A DNA stretch of 64,000 nucleotides from Streptococcus sp. DD12 (lineage in GTDB: Bacteria > Bacillota > Bacilli > Lactobacillales > Streptococcaceae). Positions within the stretch are counted from its first letter, which is position 1. Every line of letters begins with the position of its first letter. The notes beneath the pieces are model-generated. The model had not been told where the DNA came from, ran no database searches, and saw only the letters and a list, made by a program, of their open reading frames with translations. Where the stretch lies: positions 1,099,123-1,163,122 of the forward strand of contig NZ_KQ969495.1 in the NCBI RefSeq assembly GCF_001578885.1, read 5' to 3'. Of this stretch, positions 46,929 through 57,668 are shown in pieces. Position numbers and translations under genes: made by a program.

Positions 46929-46962
46929 AAATGACCTGAGACGATTGTCTCAGGTCATTTTG
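46929..46962. terminator. Bidirectional terminator between cysK and cvfD
   Basis: AAATGACCTGAGAC/GTCTCAGGTCATTT perfect stem with a 4-nt loop, then T-rich. Confidence 0.93.
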
Positions 46963-47011
46963 TTTGTTCATTTTCTAAAAAACCAGCAGAAACGCCAAGC
47001 GGTTTAAAGGC

Positions 47012-47380
47012 TTAGGGCTGTGTCTCACGGTGATTAAGATAGTCTAAGCCTTCAGAAATCCAGCCTGGCATAGCTTCGGCCAGCGGTTTAAAGCCAATAT
47101 GCAAGCGATTATTTGAAAAGCGGTGCTTGTGATGAAAGCGGTGCTTTTCTTCCTCTAGCGTACGCAGAGACAAAGAAGCCTTCTGGGTGAATTCGTCCAC
47201 ATCAATCACCTGAACGGTCAGGCGTTGCCCAACTTTCAACTGATCGAAAATATTGTCCACATAGCCTGTTTTGATTTCTGATATGTGGACCAAACCTGTA
47301 CTGCCATTGTCTAACTCAACAAAAGCACCATAGCTCTTGATCCCAGTGATGACGCCCTCTACTTTGTCACCGATTTTCAT
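47012..47380 (-). CDS. cvfD: S1-domain RNA-binding protein CvfD/YugI
   Basis: 122 aa. One S1 domain ([46 protein letters not shown]) plus a basic His-rich tail. Orthologues are post-transcriptional regulators in S. pneumoniae (CvfD), and the S. mutans gene in this position has been called pnpB. The ATG overlaps the upstream stop by 4 nt. Last gene of the liaFSR transcription unit. Confidence 0.9.
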   Translation of the reverse strand: MKIGDKVEGVITGIKSYGAFVELDNGSTGLVHISEIKTGYVDNIFDQLKVGQRLTVQVIDVDEFTQKASLSLRTLEEEKHRFHHKHRFSNNRLHIGFKPLAEAMPGWISEGLDYLNHRETQP

Positions 47381-48780
47381 GCTTCAACAACCTCAATCCC
47401 AGTGATGACAATGTCTTCGACAGGTTTGTCCTGTGGACCTACTTCAGCCGTGGCAATAGCATCAAGGGTTTGGTAGGAAGCGTCGCCCACCAATTGTCCA
47501 AAAACCGTATGACGACGATCTAAGTGAGGTGTCCCTCCTTCAGCCGCATAACGTTCCGCAATAGGTTTTGGCCAACCACCACGTTCTAACTCCTTGGCAT
47601 TGTATGGCAAGGTTTTGTTTTGAACGATGAAAAACTGAGAACCATTGGTATTAGGCCCGGCATTAGCCATGGATAGGGCTCCACGGATATTATAGAGGCT
47701 TTCTGAAAATTCGTCTTCAAAAGACTCACCATAAATGGACTCACCACCCATACCTGTTCCTGTTGGATCGCCACCTTGAATCATGAAATCATTGATCACA
47801 CGGTGGAAGATAATTCCGGCATAATAACCATCCTTGGCTAAGGCGATAAAGTTAGCTACCGTTTTTGGTGCTTCTTCTGGAAAAAGGACCAAGGTCATGT
47901 CACCAGCTGTTGTGTGCATAATCACACGTGGCGACTCTTGACCGGTGATGTCTAATTGGGGATATGTTACTTCTTTTTCTACCATTCCTAACTCCTCTAA
48001 GGCATATAAAATGCCATCTTCTAAGACTTCTTTTGTCACGAAGTCTGCTTTTGCTTTAATTTCTGGCACGGCATTTCCCATGGCAACCTTCAAGCCCACA
48101 TAATCGAACATTTCCATGTCATTGAGGCCATCGCCGAAAAAGAGGACTTGGTCAGGGGTCAAACCGATGGCATCCAGCAGATGCGCCAGGCCAGAAGCTT
48201 TGGAAAAACCGGTGGCCACAACATCAGACGAATGAGGGTGCCAACGCACAAAACGCAAGGCCTGACTCAAATCCTCTGGTAAGGTCAAGGTATCTCCCAC
48301 CGTTTCAAAGGTCCACATGTGGTAAACAGCATGGGTCTGATAAAAATCTGGGGCAACGATGTAGTCTGGGTAGACGGGCTTTAAGGCTTCGTCAACCAGT
48401 TCAGAGGCTTCTGATACTGCTGCTACTTCCTTGCCCGCAAATCCATAGGCAATACCGACTTCTTTGCACCAAGCAACGTAGGCCTCTACCAGCTCCTGTG
48501 GTAGCGGTTCATCGACCAGAGCTTCTCCTTTCTGGTCATAGACATAGGTGCCGTTAATCGTGACAAAATAGTCTGGCTTAAGCGCTAAAATTTCTGGAAC
48601 GACCCCATAGGGGGCACGTCCTGTGGCAATACCAGTTTTGATGCCTTTTTCCTTTAACGCAGCAAAAACTCGGGTCACAGAGGCAGGAATTGTTGCTTTT
48701 GCCTTGTGGCGCAGGGTGTCGTCTATATCAAAAAAGACAGCCTTAATTTTTTTGGCTTTATATCGTGTTTTAGCGTCCAT
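47377..48780 (-). CDS. Fused Cof-type HAD hydrolase and cyclophilin peptidyl-prolyl isomerase
   Basis: 467 aa. Residues about 10-265 form a HAD-IIB phosphatase ([34 protein letters not shown]). Residues about 275-467 form a cyclophilin ([44 protein letters not shown]). The fusion is known in streptococci (S. mutans ppiB). The substrate of the HAD half is unknown; the cyclophilin should help fold proteins at or under the membrane as part of the Lia envelope response. Confidence 0.94.
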   Translation of the reverse strand: MDAKTRYKAKKIKAVFFDIDDTLRHKAKATIPASVTRVFAALKEKGIKTGIATGRAPYGVVPEILALKPDYFVTINGTYVYDQKGEALVDEPLPQELVEAYVAWCKEVGIAYGFAGKEVAAVSEASELVDEALKPVYPDYIVAPDFYQTHAVYHMWTFETVGDTLTLPEDLSQALRFVRWHPHSSDVVATGFSKASGLAHLLDAIGLTPDQVLFFGDGLNDMEMFDYVGLKVAMGNAVPEIKAKADFVTKEVLEDGILYALEELGMVEKEVTYPQLDITGQESPRVIMHTTAGDMTLVLFPEEAPKTVANFIALAKDGYYAGIIFHRVINDFMIQGGDPTGTGMGGESIYGESFEDEFSESLYNIRGALSMANAGPNTNGSQFFIVQNKTLPYNAKELERGGWPKPIAERYAAEGGTPHLDRRHTVFGQLVGDASYQTLDAIATAEVGPQDKPVEDIVITGIEVVEA

Positions 48781-48818
48781 GGTCTCTCCTCTCTCTGTTT
48801 GTCCTTCATTATACCATC

Positions 48819-49466
48819 TTATGTCTCATCGTGGGCAACAAGACCATGTTGAAAGGCATAGACAACCGCTTGAGTCCTATCTTCCACTTCAAGTTTCGCC
48901 AAGATATTCGACACATGGGTTTTGACCGTTTTCAAAGAGATAAAAAGCGCCTCGCTAATGGATTGATTATCATACCCTTTGGCCAAAAGGGCTAAAACGT
49001 CCCTTTCACGATTGGTCAAACTATCATGCAACTGCGGGTGGTTTTTGTGGTATTGGACAGTGTTGTCTACCTCGGATTCAATGGCCTCTTCTCCCTGAGC
49101 CACCTTCCGAATACTGTTTAAAATCTCCTGAGAACTCGACGTTTTTAACATATACCCCTTGGCGCCCGCTTCAATGACCGGGTAGATTTTCTCATAGTCC
49201 AAGTAGCTGGTCAGCACCAGAATCTTGGCCTTTTTCCAAGCCTTTAAAAGGGCCAGCGTTGCAGTGACGCCATCCATCTCAGGCATGACAATATCCATAA
49301 CCACCACGTCGGGACGTAAGTCCAAGGCCTTAGCAATGCCTTCTTCCCCATTTTTGGCCTCACCGATGACTTGAATGTCCGGCTGCAAATCCAGAAAACT
49401 TTTCAAGCCCAAGCGAACCATCTCATGGTCATCCACTAATAATACGGTCGTCACTGTCTCTGTCAT
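48819..49466 (-). CDS. liaR: Envelope-stress response regulator LiaR (NarL family)
   Basis: 215 aa. Receiver domain ([13 protein letters not shown], phospho-Asp in [13 protein letters not shown], Lys in VLTSYLDY...GAKGYMLK) and C-terminal LuxR-type helix-turn-helix (LTNREREVLALLA-like [20 protein letters not shown]). The first ATG at 49472 abuts the SD, so I start at 49466 with 6-nt spacing. It overlaps the end of liaS. Confidence 0.95.
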   Translation of the reverse strand: MTETVTTVLLVDDHEMVRLGLKSFLDLQPDIQVIGEAKNGEEGIAKALDLRPDVVVMDIVMPEMDGVTATLALLKAWKKAKILVLTSYLDYEKIYPVIEAGAKGYMLKTSSSQEILNSIRKVAQGEEAIESEVDNTVQYHKNHPQLHDSLTNRERDVLALLAKGYDNQSISEALFISLKTVKTHVSNILAKLEVEDRTQAVVYAFQHGLVAHDET

Positions 49467-50460
49467 CGTCATCTCCTTCTATGAGAGGGACCTGAATTGT
49501 CATGGCTGTCCCCTTGCCCGGCGTACTGATAAAGCGAAGTTGCCCTGCCATATCATTGACACGGTCTTCAATATTTTTCAAGCCATAGCTCACATGTGCT
49601 ACCTTAACAGGATCAAATCCTTGGCCATCGTCAACCATTTTTAAGGTTAGGCGATGTGCGTCTTGGGTCACATAAACTTCCAACTGACTGGCCTTAGCAT
49701 GCTTGAGAGTATTACTGATAAACTCCTGGGCAATCCGAAAGAGATTATCCTCAATCGTCTTGGGAATCGTCGTCACCGAAGCTTCAAATAAAACTTTCAA
49801 GGCATTTTTGTCACGTAGTTCTTGTAAAATCATCTCCAAGCCTTGAACCAAGCTACGCCCTTGCAATTCGGTCGGTCGCAAGTGCAAGAGCATTACCCGC
49901 AAATCATTTTGAGCGCTATCAAGCACATCTCGGGTGACTGTTATTTGCTCTTTTATCGTCGCCAAGGGGACCTGGTCAAGGTTCTCGCTCAACCCAGAGA
50001 GCATCATACTCGCCGCAAAAAGTTCTTGGGATACGGTATCATGCAGGTCACGCGCTAAACGTGTCCTTTCCTGGGCGATGATGACCTGACTATCTTCAAT
50101 GCGTTCATTTTGCGTCCGTTGTAAATTGCTAGTAGTTTCCTTTAGCTTTCGGGATAAACGTTGGAGGTTTTTCCCAATCTCCGTCTCATCGGTCGTGATT
50201 GATTGGTTATTGAGAATCCGCTTAAGCTTTCGATTAAATTGCAGGCGTGTCCCTTCTTGGATGATGACACACAAAAAGAGCAACAGAATCACCAAAGAAA
50301 AGGTTAAAAATACAAGCGAAAAGAGTAGGCGCATGAGGCGAACAGGGTCTTTAGTCAGTTCAGCAAAGGTCATGCCAAACCCGTCCAGCAGCATGAGCAC
50401 AATACTCCCCATGGTCATCACTGCAAAACCAATAATGACCAGATACTGAGAACGTCTCAT
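49429..50460 (-). CDS. liaS: Sensor histidine kinase LiaS/VraS
   Basis: 343 aa. Two N-terminal membrane segments with a short extracellular loop (an intramembrane-sensing kinase), a coiled-coil HAMP-like part, the HisKA_3 dimerisation helix RTRLARDLHDTVSQELFAASM with the phospho-His, and a C-terminal HATPase domain (EFISNTLKHAKAS; MVDDGQGFDP; YGLKNIEDRV). It detects cell-wall antibiotic and envelope stress. Overlaps liaF by 4 nt. Confidence 0.95.
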   Translation of the reverse strand: MRRSQYLVIIGFAVMTMGSIVLMLLDGFGMTFAELTKDPVRLMRLLFSLVFLTFSLVILLLFLCVIIQEGTRLQFNRKLKRILNNQSITTDETEIGKNLQRLSRKLKETTSNLQRTQNERIEDSQVIIAQERTRLARDLHDTVSQELFAASMMLSGLSENLDQVPLATIKEQITVTRDVLDSAQNDLRVMLLHLRPTELQGRSLVQGLEMILQELRDKNALKVLFEASVTTIPKTIEDNLFRIAQEFISNTLKHAKASQLEVYVTQDAHRLTLKMVDDGQGFDPVKVAHVSYGLKNIEDRVNDMAGQLRFISTPGKGTAMTIQVPLIEGDDDDRDSDDRIISG

Positions 50461-51158
50461 GGGCGACTCACCTCCACATAGCCAGCCAAAACATTGACCA
50501 CGAGCTTAACACGGCGTTTATGGGCTGGATTGGCATCGTCTGGGCCGAGTTTCAGACTGGTATTTCGCAAATCGTAAATCGGCTGGTCAAAATACCTTAG
50601 GCTACCATACAAGGCTGATACATCGAGATAAACAGCCACATCCAAAGGGACTATGATTTTGGTGGGGCCATAAATTTTTCTGATCAAAACGACATTGTCC
50701 TGACCAGCAATCAACACACGACTAAGGTCAATCACATCAGAACCCGATAGCCGTAAAACATTGATATCATCAAAAGCATAGGTATCTGTCCCAGTATACT
50801 CCTTGCTCCCTAGCCACTGGTTGCGGATTGGTCGCGCCTTCAGTCCCGTGCGTTGAAAGGTTAAGAGGGCATAACGGTTGGTCTTTTTGACCTGGGCGAA
50901 ATGATTAATCATGACATAAACAAGCCCCAAAACAAGTGCCGAAATAATGTAAGGATTAAGCATCAAGACCAAAAAGAGGAATAAAAAGCCCACCGACAAG
51001 AAAAAATTGGCCCTTTGGTCCTGAGTGTAAAAGCGCACCATTAAAAGCAGTAACACAACCAAAATGATAAAGTTAGTTGCCTGTGACGCTAAAATACTCA
51101 GTAATCCCAAGGTCAAGAGAACAGCTTCAGCCAGCAAAAACAGTTGAAATTTACGCAT
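50457..51158 (-). CDS. liaF: LiaF, inhibitor of LiaRS
   Basis: 233 aa. About four N-terminal membrane segments (residues 5-95) and a C-terminal LiaF beta-helix-like domain (about 115-233). The latter has the family pattern WLGSKEYTGTDTYAFDDINV and YGPTKIIVPLDVAVYLDV. It holds the LiaS kinase in check without stress. First gene of the operon. Confidence 0.93.
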   Translation of the reverse strand: MRKFQLFLLAEAVLLTLGLLSILASQATNFIILVVLLLLMVRFYTQDQRANFFLSVGFLFLFLVLMLNPYIISALVLGLVYVMINHFAQVKKTNRYALLTFQRTGLKARPIRNQWLGSKEYTGTDTYAFDDINVLRLSGSDVIDLSRVLIAGQDNVVLIRKIYGPTKIIVPLDVAVYLDVSALYGSLRYFDQPIYDLRNTSLKLGPDDANPAHKRRVKLVVNVLAGYVEVSRP

Positions 51159-51184
51159 AAGCCCCTCCTGAGTTAGTCTTCCTT

Positions 51185-51193
51185 ATTGTACCA
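51185..51193 (-). promoter_or_regulatory. Extended -10 promoter of liaFSR
   Basis: TG-G-TACAAT on the minus strand, about 26 nt before liaF. No good -35. Confidence 0.5.
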
Positions 51194-51201
51194 CAAAAAT
51201 C

Positions 51202-51219
51202 GGGACTAGCCCACGTCCC
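51202..51219. promoter_or_regulatory. Inverted repeat at the liaF promoter
   Basis: GGGAC-N8-GTCCC overlaps the place where the -35 would be. It could be the LiaR binding site for autoregulation; this is an inference from position only. Confidence 0.3.
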
Positions 51220-51298
51220 AAAGCCCCAGACTACCGACCCTAGCATCTGCTACTGGTGCTTATCAGACAACACATCTCATAAGAGCTTTCAATAGACA

Positions 51299-51328
51299 AA
51301 AAAGGCTGGGACAAAATCTCAACCTTTT
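51299..51328 (-). terminator. Terminator of the amino-acid permease gene
   Basis: AAAAGGTTGAGAT.../...CCCAGCCTTTTTT stem (one mismatch) with a T run on the minus strand. Confidence 0.8.
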
Positions 51329-51354
51329 CTTATTCTTTCATTTACAAGGAATGA

Positions 51355-52767
51355 TTACTGCCTAGCTTTGCGGTATTTCCACTGGCTGTAGAAACCAAAC
51401 CCGACAATCCACAAGGTGGCACCGATAGCGCCGACAACAGTCGAATCCTGCAAAAAGAGGATAGCAAAGACAAAAATCATAAAGGCAATGGTCAAACTGT
51501 CCAGCGGTTTGTAAGCTGGCATCAAGTAGCCATCAGCCATAAAGTCCTGTGATTTACGGTATTTCATATGAGCCAGAATCAAAAGGACATAAATCGCAAT
51601 ATAGACACCTGAAGAGGAAGCCGTAATCAAGGCAAAGGCATTGGAAACCCCAGGAATGACATTGATGAGGGCTGACAGGGCAATCATGACCGCTGATGCC
51701 AAAATGGCATTGGCTGGGACCCCTGTGCGTGACAGCTTATCCACACCGAACTTGTGGAGCAAACGGTTAGGATTTTCTTTAGCCAGTTGATAGAGGTTGC
51801 GACCCGTTGAAAAAAGGGTGGAGTTCAAAGCCGAAGCTGCAGCTGTCAAAACGACAAAGTTAATAACTGCGGCTGCCCACTTGAAGCCAGCCAACTGAAA
51901 GGCCGTTACAAATGGTGAGTTGTTAGATGGAATTTGACGCCAAGGGTAAATGACCATAATCGCCAACAAGGCCCCCACATAAAAAATGATAATGCGTGTC
52001 GGCAATTCCTGAATAGCCTTGGGTAAGACCTTACGTGGGTTGGCCGTCTCAGATGTTGTGATGCCGACAAACTCGATGGTTTGATAGGCAAAAAATACCA
52101 TCTGGAAGGCGACCACAAAGTTGAAAACACCGTTTGGAAAGAGGCCAAAACCATTGGTCAGATTCGACAGACTGACCGTCCCAACCGAGGTTTTAAAATT
52201 GGTGGCCAGCATCATCAAGGCGGTTGCAATCAAGGCTAAAATGGTCACCACCTTAATCATAGCAAACCAGAACTCTAGCTCCCCAAACAAGCGTACAGCG
52301 ATGAGGTTGACGCCTGTCAAAACGACCAGAAAGCCCAATTGACTCAACCAAGACGGCACCTGCGGAAACCAATACTGGAAATATTTTCCAACAGCCGTAA
52401 TCTCTGCCATCCCGATAAAAATCAGCGACAACCAGTAGGACCAACCCGCAAAATAGCCCCAGCCTTGGCCTACGTGTTTGGTAATAAAACTGATAAAGGT
52501 GTGTTGCGAAGGGTCTTGATAAAGCATTTCCCCCATAGCCCGCATCATAAAGAACATGAAGAGTCCCGTTATGAGGTAGACCAAGATGATAGAGGGTCCT
52601 GTGAGTGAAATGGAGGAACCAGCCCCCAAAAAGAGACCCGTTCCAATAGTTCCTGCGATGGCAATTAATTGCACATGGCGGTTTTGTAAGCCACGGACCA
52701 TGCCGTTGTTTTCTTGTGCTTCATCCTCTTGAGATGAAGCGTTTAATGGTTTTAAATCTTTTGACAT
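51355..52767 (-). CDS. Amino acid permease, AAT family
   Basis: 470 aa from the chosen start, about 12 membrane segments. APC superfamily: LQNRHVQLIAIAGTIGTGLF in the first segment, YLITGLFMFFMMRAMGEM, and ITTSETANPRKVLPKAI are typical of the AAT (GABA/aromatic/D-Ala) group. Substrate not assignable. A consensus promoter has its -10 inside the in-frame upstream codons (52785-52768), so translation cannot use the ATG at 52785. The ATG at 52767 is then only 9 nt after the -10. Confidence 0.9.
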   Translation of the reverse strand: MSKDLKPLNASSQEDEAQENNGMVRGLQNRHVQLIAIAGTIGTGLFLGAGSSISLTGPSIILVYLITGLFMFFMMRAMGEMLYQDPSQHTFISFITKHVGQGWGYFAGWSYWLSLIFIGMAEITAVGKYFQYWFPQVPSWLSQLGFLVVLTGVNLIAVRLFGELEFWFAMIKVVTILALIATALMMLATNFKTSVGTVSLSNLTNGFGLFPNGVFNFVVAFQMVFFAYQTIEFVGITTSETANPRKVLPKAIQELPTRIIIFYVGALLAIMVIYPWRQIPSNNSPFVTAFQLAGFKWAAAVINFVVLTAAASALNSTLFSTGRNLYQLAKENPNRLLHKFGVDKLSRTGVPANAILASAVMIALSALINVIPGVSNAFALITASSSGVYIAIYVLLILAHMKYRKSQDFMADGYLMPAYKPLDSLTIAFMIFVFAILFLQDSTVVGAIGATLWIVGFGFYSQWKYRKARQ

Positions 52768-52776
52768 AACGGTATT

Positions 52777-52805
52777 ATTATACATGATTTTTAAGTGTTT
52801 TTCAA
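52777..52805 (-). promoter_or_regulatory. Consensus promoter of the amino-acid permease gene
   Basis: TTGAAA (52800-52805), 17-nt spacer, TATAAT (52777-52782) on the minus strand. It leaves a leader of only 2-4 nt before the ATG at 52767. Confidence 0.75.
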
Positions 52806-52883
52806 GTTGACATATCTATGGTGCCGTGAAACCTATTTCCGATTCCAATTATTGTCGGCACAGGACGGGCCCCTCGCAAAAAA

Positions 52884-52911
52884 ATAAAAACCCGCATTAG
52901 CGGATTTTTAT
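52884..52911 (-). terminator. Terminator of metG
   Basis: TAAAAATCCGC/GCGGGTTTTTA stem followed by TTTTTTT on the minus strand. It lies close to the metG stop. Confidence 0.88.
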
Positions 52912-52933
52912 AGGCTGATCACTTATGAAGAGC

Positions 52934-54940
<2,007 letters not shown>

Positions 54941-55034
54941 TCAAGGCAAATGAAGCCTTCTTATCCTGTTTATTTTACCACAAACCTAGGGGCTTGGGTA
55001 GCCTTACTGCCCTTAAAGCTGAGGCTGAGAACAA

Positions 55035-55063
55035 GAAAAAAACCAGGACCGTTCGCCTGGTTT
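55035..55063 (-). terminator. Terminator of rpsF-ssb-rpsR
   Basis: AAACCAGG/CCTGGTTT stem followed by a T-rich run on the minus strand, 13 nt after the rpsR stop. Confidence 0.9.
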
Positions 55064-55075
55064 CTTCAACAAAGA

Positions 55076-55315
55076 TTAGTCTTCGTTAACGTAAGGCATC
55101 AAAGCCATTACACGTGCACGTTTAATAGCAGTTGTCACTTTACGTTGGTTTTTAGCTGATGTTCCTGTCACGCGACGTGGCAAGATTTTACCACGTTCTG
55201 AGACAAAACGACTGAGCAATTCAGTGTCTTTGTAATCAACGTATTCAATTTTATTAGCAGCGATGTAGTCAACTTTTTTACGGCGTTTGAAACCGCCACG
55301 ACGTTGTTGTGCCAT
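55076..55315 (-). CDS. rpsR: 30S ribosomal protein S18
   Basis: 79 aa. [39 protein letters not shown] and [16 protein letters not shown] are hallmark S18 sequence. Last gene of the conserved rpsF-ssb-rpsR operon. S18 forms a heterodimer with S6 on the 30S platform. Confidence 0.98.
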   Translation of the reverse strand: MAQQRRGGFKRRKKVDYIAANKIEYVDYKDTELLSRFVSERGKILPRRVTGTSAKNQRKVTTAIKRARVMALMPYVNED

Positions 55316-55377
55316 AGTATATCTCCTTTATAGTTTTCAGGTGAGGGGGATTGCCCTCTTCTGTCATTCGTCTACCC

Positions 55378-55869
55378 TTAAAACGGCAGATCGTCATCTG
55401 AAATGTCAATCGGATTGCTCCCACCAAATGGTGAGCTAGCATCCCGTGAAAAATCAGGTGTGCTTTGAGCAGATGTTGGATTGGCTTGTGGAGCAGAGCC
55501 GTAGCTATTGCCACCAAAGCCAGCTGAATTAGCAGACGCTTCACGTTGCGTGCGGCTTTCAAGTACTTGGAAATTATCCGCCACAACTTCAGTCACATAG
55601 ACCCGTTGCCCTTGTTGGTTTTCATAGTTCCGTGTTTGGATACGGCCTGTGATTCCCACCAAGGTGCCTTTTTTAGCCCAGTTCGCTAGGTTTTCTGCCT
55701 GCTGACGCCAAATCACGCATGAAATGAAATCAGCTTCGCGTTCTCCTTGAGCGTTTTTAAAGTTGCGGTTAACCGCCAAGGTAAACGTTGCAACGGCCTG
55801 GTTATTTCCCGTATAGCGAAGCTCGGCATCACGCGTCATCCGCCCTACTAAAACAACATTGTTAATCAT
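55378..55869 (-). CDS. ssb: Single-stranded DNA-binding protein (SsbA)
   Basis: 163 aa. N-terminal OB fold ([40 protein letters not shown]), a Gln/Asn/Ser-rich linker and the acidic protein-interaction tip DISDDDLPF. This is the replicative SSB, not the shorter competence SsbB. It is between rpsF and rpsR. Confidence 0.97.
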   Translation of the reverse strand: MINNVVLVGRMTRDAELRYTGNNQAVATFTLAVNRNFKNAQGEREADFISCVIWRQQAENLANWAKKGTLVGITGRIQTRNYENQQGQRVYVTEVVADNFQVLESRTQREASANSAGFGGNSYGSAPQANPTSAQSTPDFSRDASSPFGGSNPIDISDDDLPF

Positions 55870-55880
55870 AATCTACCTTC

Positions 55881-56171
55881 TTAGTCGTCAAGTTTAACGA
55901 TCATGTGACGAAGAATGTCACCGTTGATTTTAGACAAACGGTCAAACTCGTTAAGAGCGACAGCGTCAGTTGCTTCAACGTTAACGATGTGGTAAAGACC
56001 TTCGCGGAAATCTTGGATTTCGTATGCGAGGCGACGTTTTTCCCAATCTTTAGATTCAACAACAGTGGCACCATTGTCAGTCAAGATTGCGTCAAAGCGT
56101 GCTACCAAAGCGTTTTTTGCTTCTTCTTCAATGTTTGGACGAATGATATAAAGAATTTCGTATTTAGCCAT
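55881..56171 (-). CDS. rpsF: 30S ribosomal protein S6
   Basis: 96 aa. [20 protein letters not shown] and [19 protein letters not shown] are diagnostic. First gene of the operon, 11 nt before ssb. Its leader may bind the S6:S18 dimer for autoregulation. Confidence 0.98.
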   Translation of the reverse strand: MAKYEILYIIRPNIEEEAKNALVARFDAILTDNGATVVESKDWEKRRLAYEIQDFREGLYHIVNVEATDAVALNEFDRLSKINGDILRHMIVKLDD

Positions 56172-56237
56172 TGATATGCTCCTCCTTTTGGACTAATGGC
56201 CTACACCCTTGTGCAGGCAAGTGAGGTGTACTCACAA
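56172..56237 (-). ncRNA. Candidate S6:S18 autoregulatory leader
   Basis: The 66-nt leader has the arms TACACC and GGGTGTA around an internal hairpin region, followed by GGCC. This is similar to the conserved S6:S18-binding leader found before rpsF in many Firmicutes. It also holds the AAAGGAGGAG SD. Identified by position and arms only; I did not verify the full consensus. Confidence 0.5.
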
Positions 56238-56243
56238 AAAACT

Positions 56244-56272
56244 ATTATACAGGTTTTTGCTAGCTATTGCAA
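56244..56272 (-). promoter_or_regulatory. Promoter of rpsF-ssb-rpsR
   Basis: TTGCAA (56267-56272), 17-nt spacer, TATAAT (56244-56249) on the minus strand, directly after the lysA stop. Confidence 0.85.
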
Positions 56273-57517
56273 CTATTTTTCAAAGTCAAAACCATACAAA
56301 GTTGCAAAATAATCTTCGGGTCTTTCGGCACGACGAATGAGGCGGGCACTGCCGTCCTCCTGGTAAAGAATTTCTGCAGACCGCAAACGCCCATTGTACT
56401 GGTAACCCATCGAAAAACCATGCGCTCCAGTATCATGAAGCACCAAGGTATCCCCCACTCGAGACTCAGGCAACTCCCTTTGGATAGCAAACTTATCATT
56501 GTTCTCACACAAGGAGCCGGTCACATCGACAACTTCTGGCCTACCGTCAGGATTGTCCATATTGGTAATGTGATGGTAGGCCCCATACATCGCTGGCCGT
56601 AACAGGTTGACCGCTGAGGCATCGACACCGATATAAGTCCGATAGGTCTTTTTGCGATGCAACACCTTGGTCACCAGATGGCCATGCGGTGCCAACATAA
56701 AGCGGCCCAACTCTGTAAAGATGGCCACATCTCCTAGACCAGCCGGCACCAAAACATCGTCAAAGGCCTGATGCACACCTGCACCGATGGCGGCAATATC
56801 ATTTGGCTCTTGGTCAGGCAAGTAATTTACCCCTACACCACCAGACAAGTTAATAAAACTCAAAGCAACACCCGTTTCTTCTTGGATAGTCACTGCGAGT
56901 TCAAAGAGTTGGCGGGCCAACTCAGGGTAGTAGGCATTGGTAACCGTATTGGAAGCTAAAAAGGAATGTAGCCCAAAACGTTTGACCCCCTTGGCCTTCA
57001 GTTCCGCAAAACCTTGCAAAATCTGAGCCTTGGTCATACCAAACTTGGATTCTTCAGGGTTATCCATAATGTCTGTGCCTAAGGCAAAGACCCCGCCTGG
57101 ATTGTAGCGCAAAGAGACCGTTTCAGGAAGGCCCGCTTGCTCTTCTAAAAATGCAATGTGTTCATAGGCATCCAGATTGATAATGGCGCCCACTTCACGC
57201 GCATATCGAAATTCACGACCTTGGGTATCGTTGGATGAGAACATAATCTCGTTAAATGCTAATTTATGGGCCATCAGTAATTCCACCTCAGTGGCACAAT
57301 CCACCCCACAATTTTCTTCTTGCAAAATTTTCAATATGGCAGGATTGGGCGTTGCCTTCACTGCAAAATATTCTTTAAAGCCCTTGTTCCAAGAAAAGGC
57401 GCGATTGAGCGCTCGGGCTGTCTCACGAATCCCTTTTTCATCATAAAGATGAAAAGGCGTCGGGAACTTTTCAGTAATCTCCGCTAAGGCTTCTCGGCTG
57501 ATAAATGGTTCTTTCAT
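56273..57517 (-). CDS. lysA: Diaminopimelate decarboxylase
   Basis: 414 aa. PLP-dependent alanine-racemase fold. The PLP lysine is in YFAVKATPNP; HSFLASN, GGVGVNY, ELGRFMLAPHG and the C-terminal CENNDKF / DTGAHGFSMGYQYNGRLR segments bind the cofactor and substrate. It produces L-lysine, which MurE here would use for the wall. The start at 57517 follows GAGGAAG; the in-frame ATG at 57532 lacks one. Confidence 0.95.
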   Translation of the reverse strand: MKEPFISREALAEITEKFPTPFHLYDEKGIRETARALNRAFSWNKGFKEYFAVKATPNPAILKILQEENCGVDCATEVELLMAHKLAFNEIMFSSNDTQGREFRYAREVGAIINLDAYEHIAFLEEQAGLPETVSLRYNPGGVFALGTDIMDNPEESKFGMTKAQILQGFAELKAKGVKRFGLHSFLASNTVTNAYYPELARQLFELAVTIQEETGVALSFINLSGGVGVNYLPDQEPNDIAAIGAGVHQAFDDVLVPAGLGDVAIFTELGRFMLAPHGHLVTKVLHRKKTYRTYIGVDASAVNLLRPAMYGAYHHITNMDNPDGRPEVVDVTGSLCENNDKFAIQRELPESRVGDTLVLHDTGAHGFSMGYQYNGRLRSAEILYQEDGSARLIRRAERPEDYFATLYGFDFEK

Positions 57518-57544
57518 ACACTGCTTCCTCATATATTTTTTACT

Positions 57545-57574
57545 AGTATAGCATAATTATCCAATTCCTCACAA
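57545..57574 (-). promoter_or_regulatory. Promoter of lysA
   Basis: TTGTGA (57569-57574), 18-nt spacer, TATACT (57545-57550) preceded by TGC, on the minus strand. Confidence 0.6.
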
Positions 57575-57628
57575 TGACTTTAATGCGGTCAACAGGCCCT
57601 TTGATGTCTTTCAGCCGTTTGTTGGCTC

Positions 57629-57659
57629 AAAAAAAAGCCTAGGACAAGGTCCTAGGCCC
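57629..57659 (-). terminator. Terminator of the Na+/H+ antiporter gene
   Basis: GGCCTAGGAC/GTCCTAGGC stem, then TTTTTTTT on the minus strand. Confidence 0.93.
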
Positions 57660-57668
57660 AGCAGTCGC

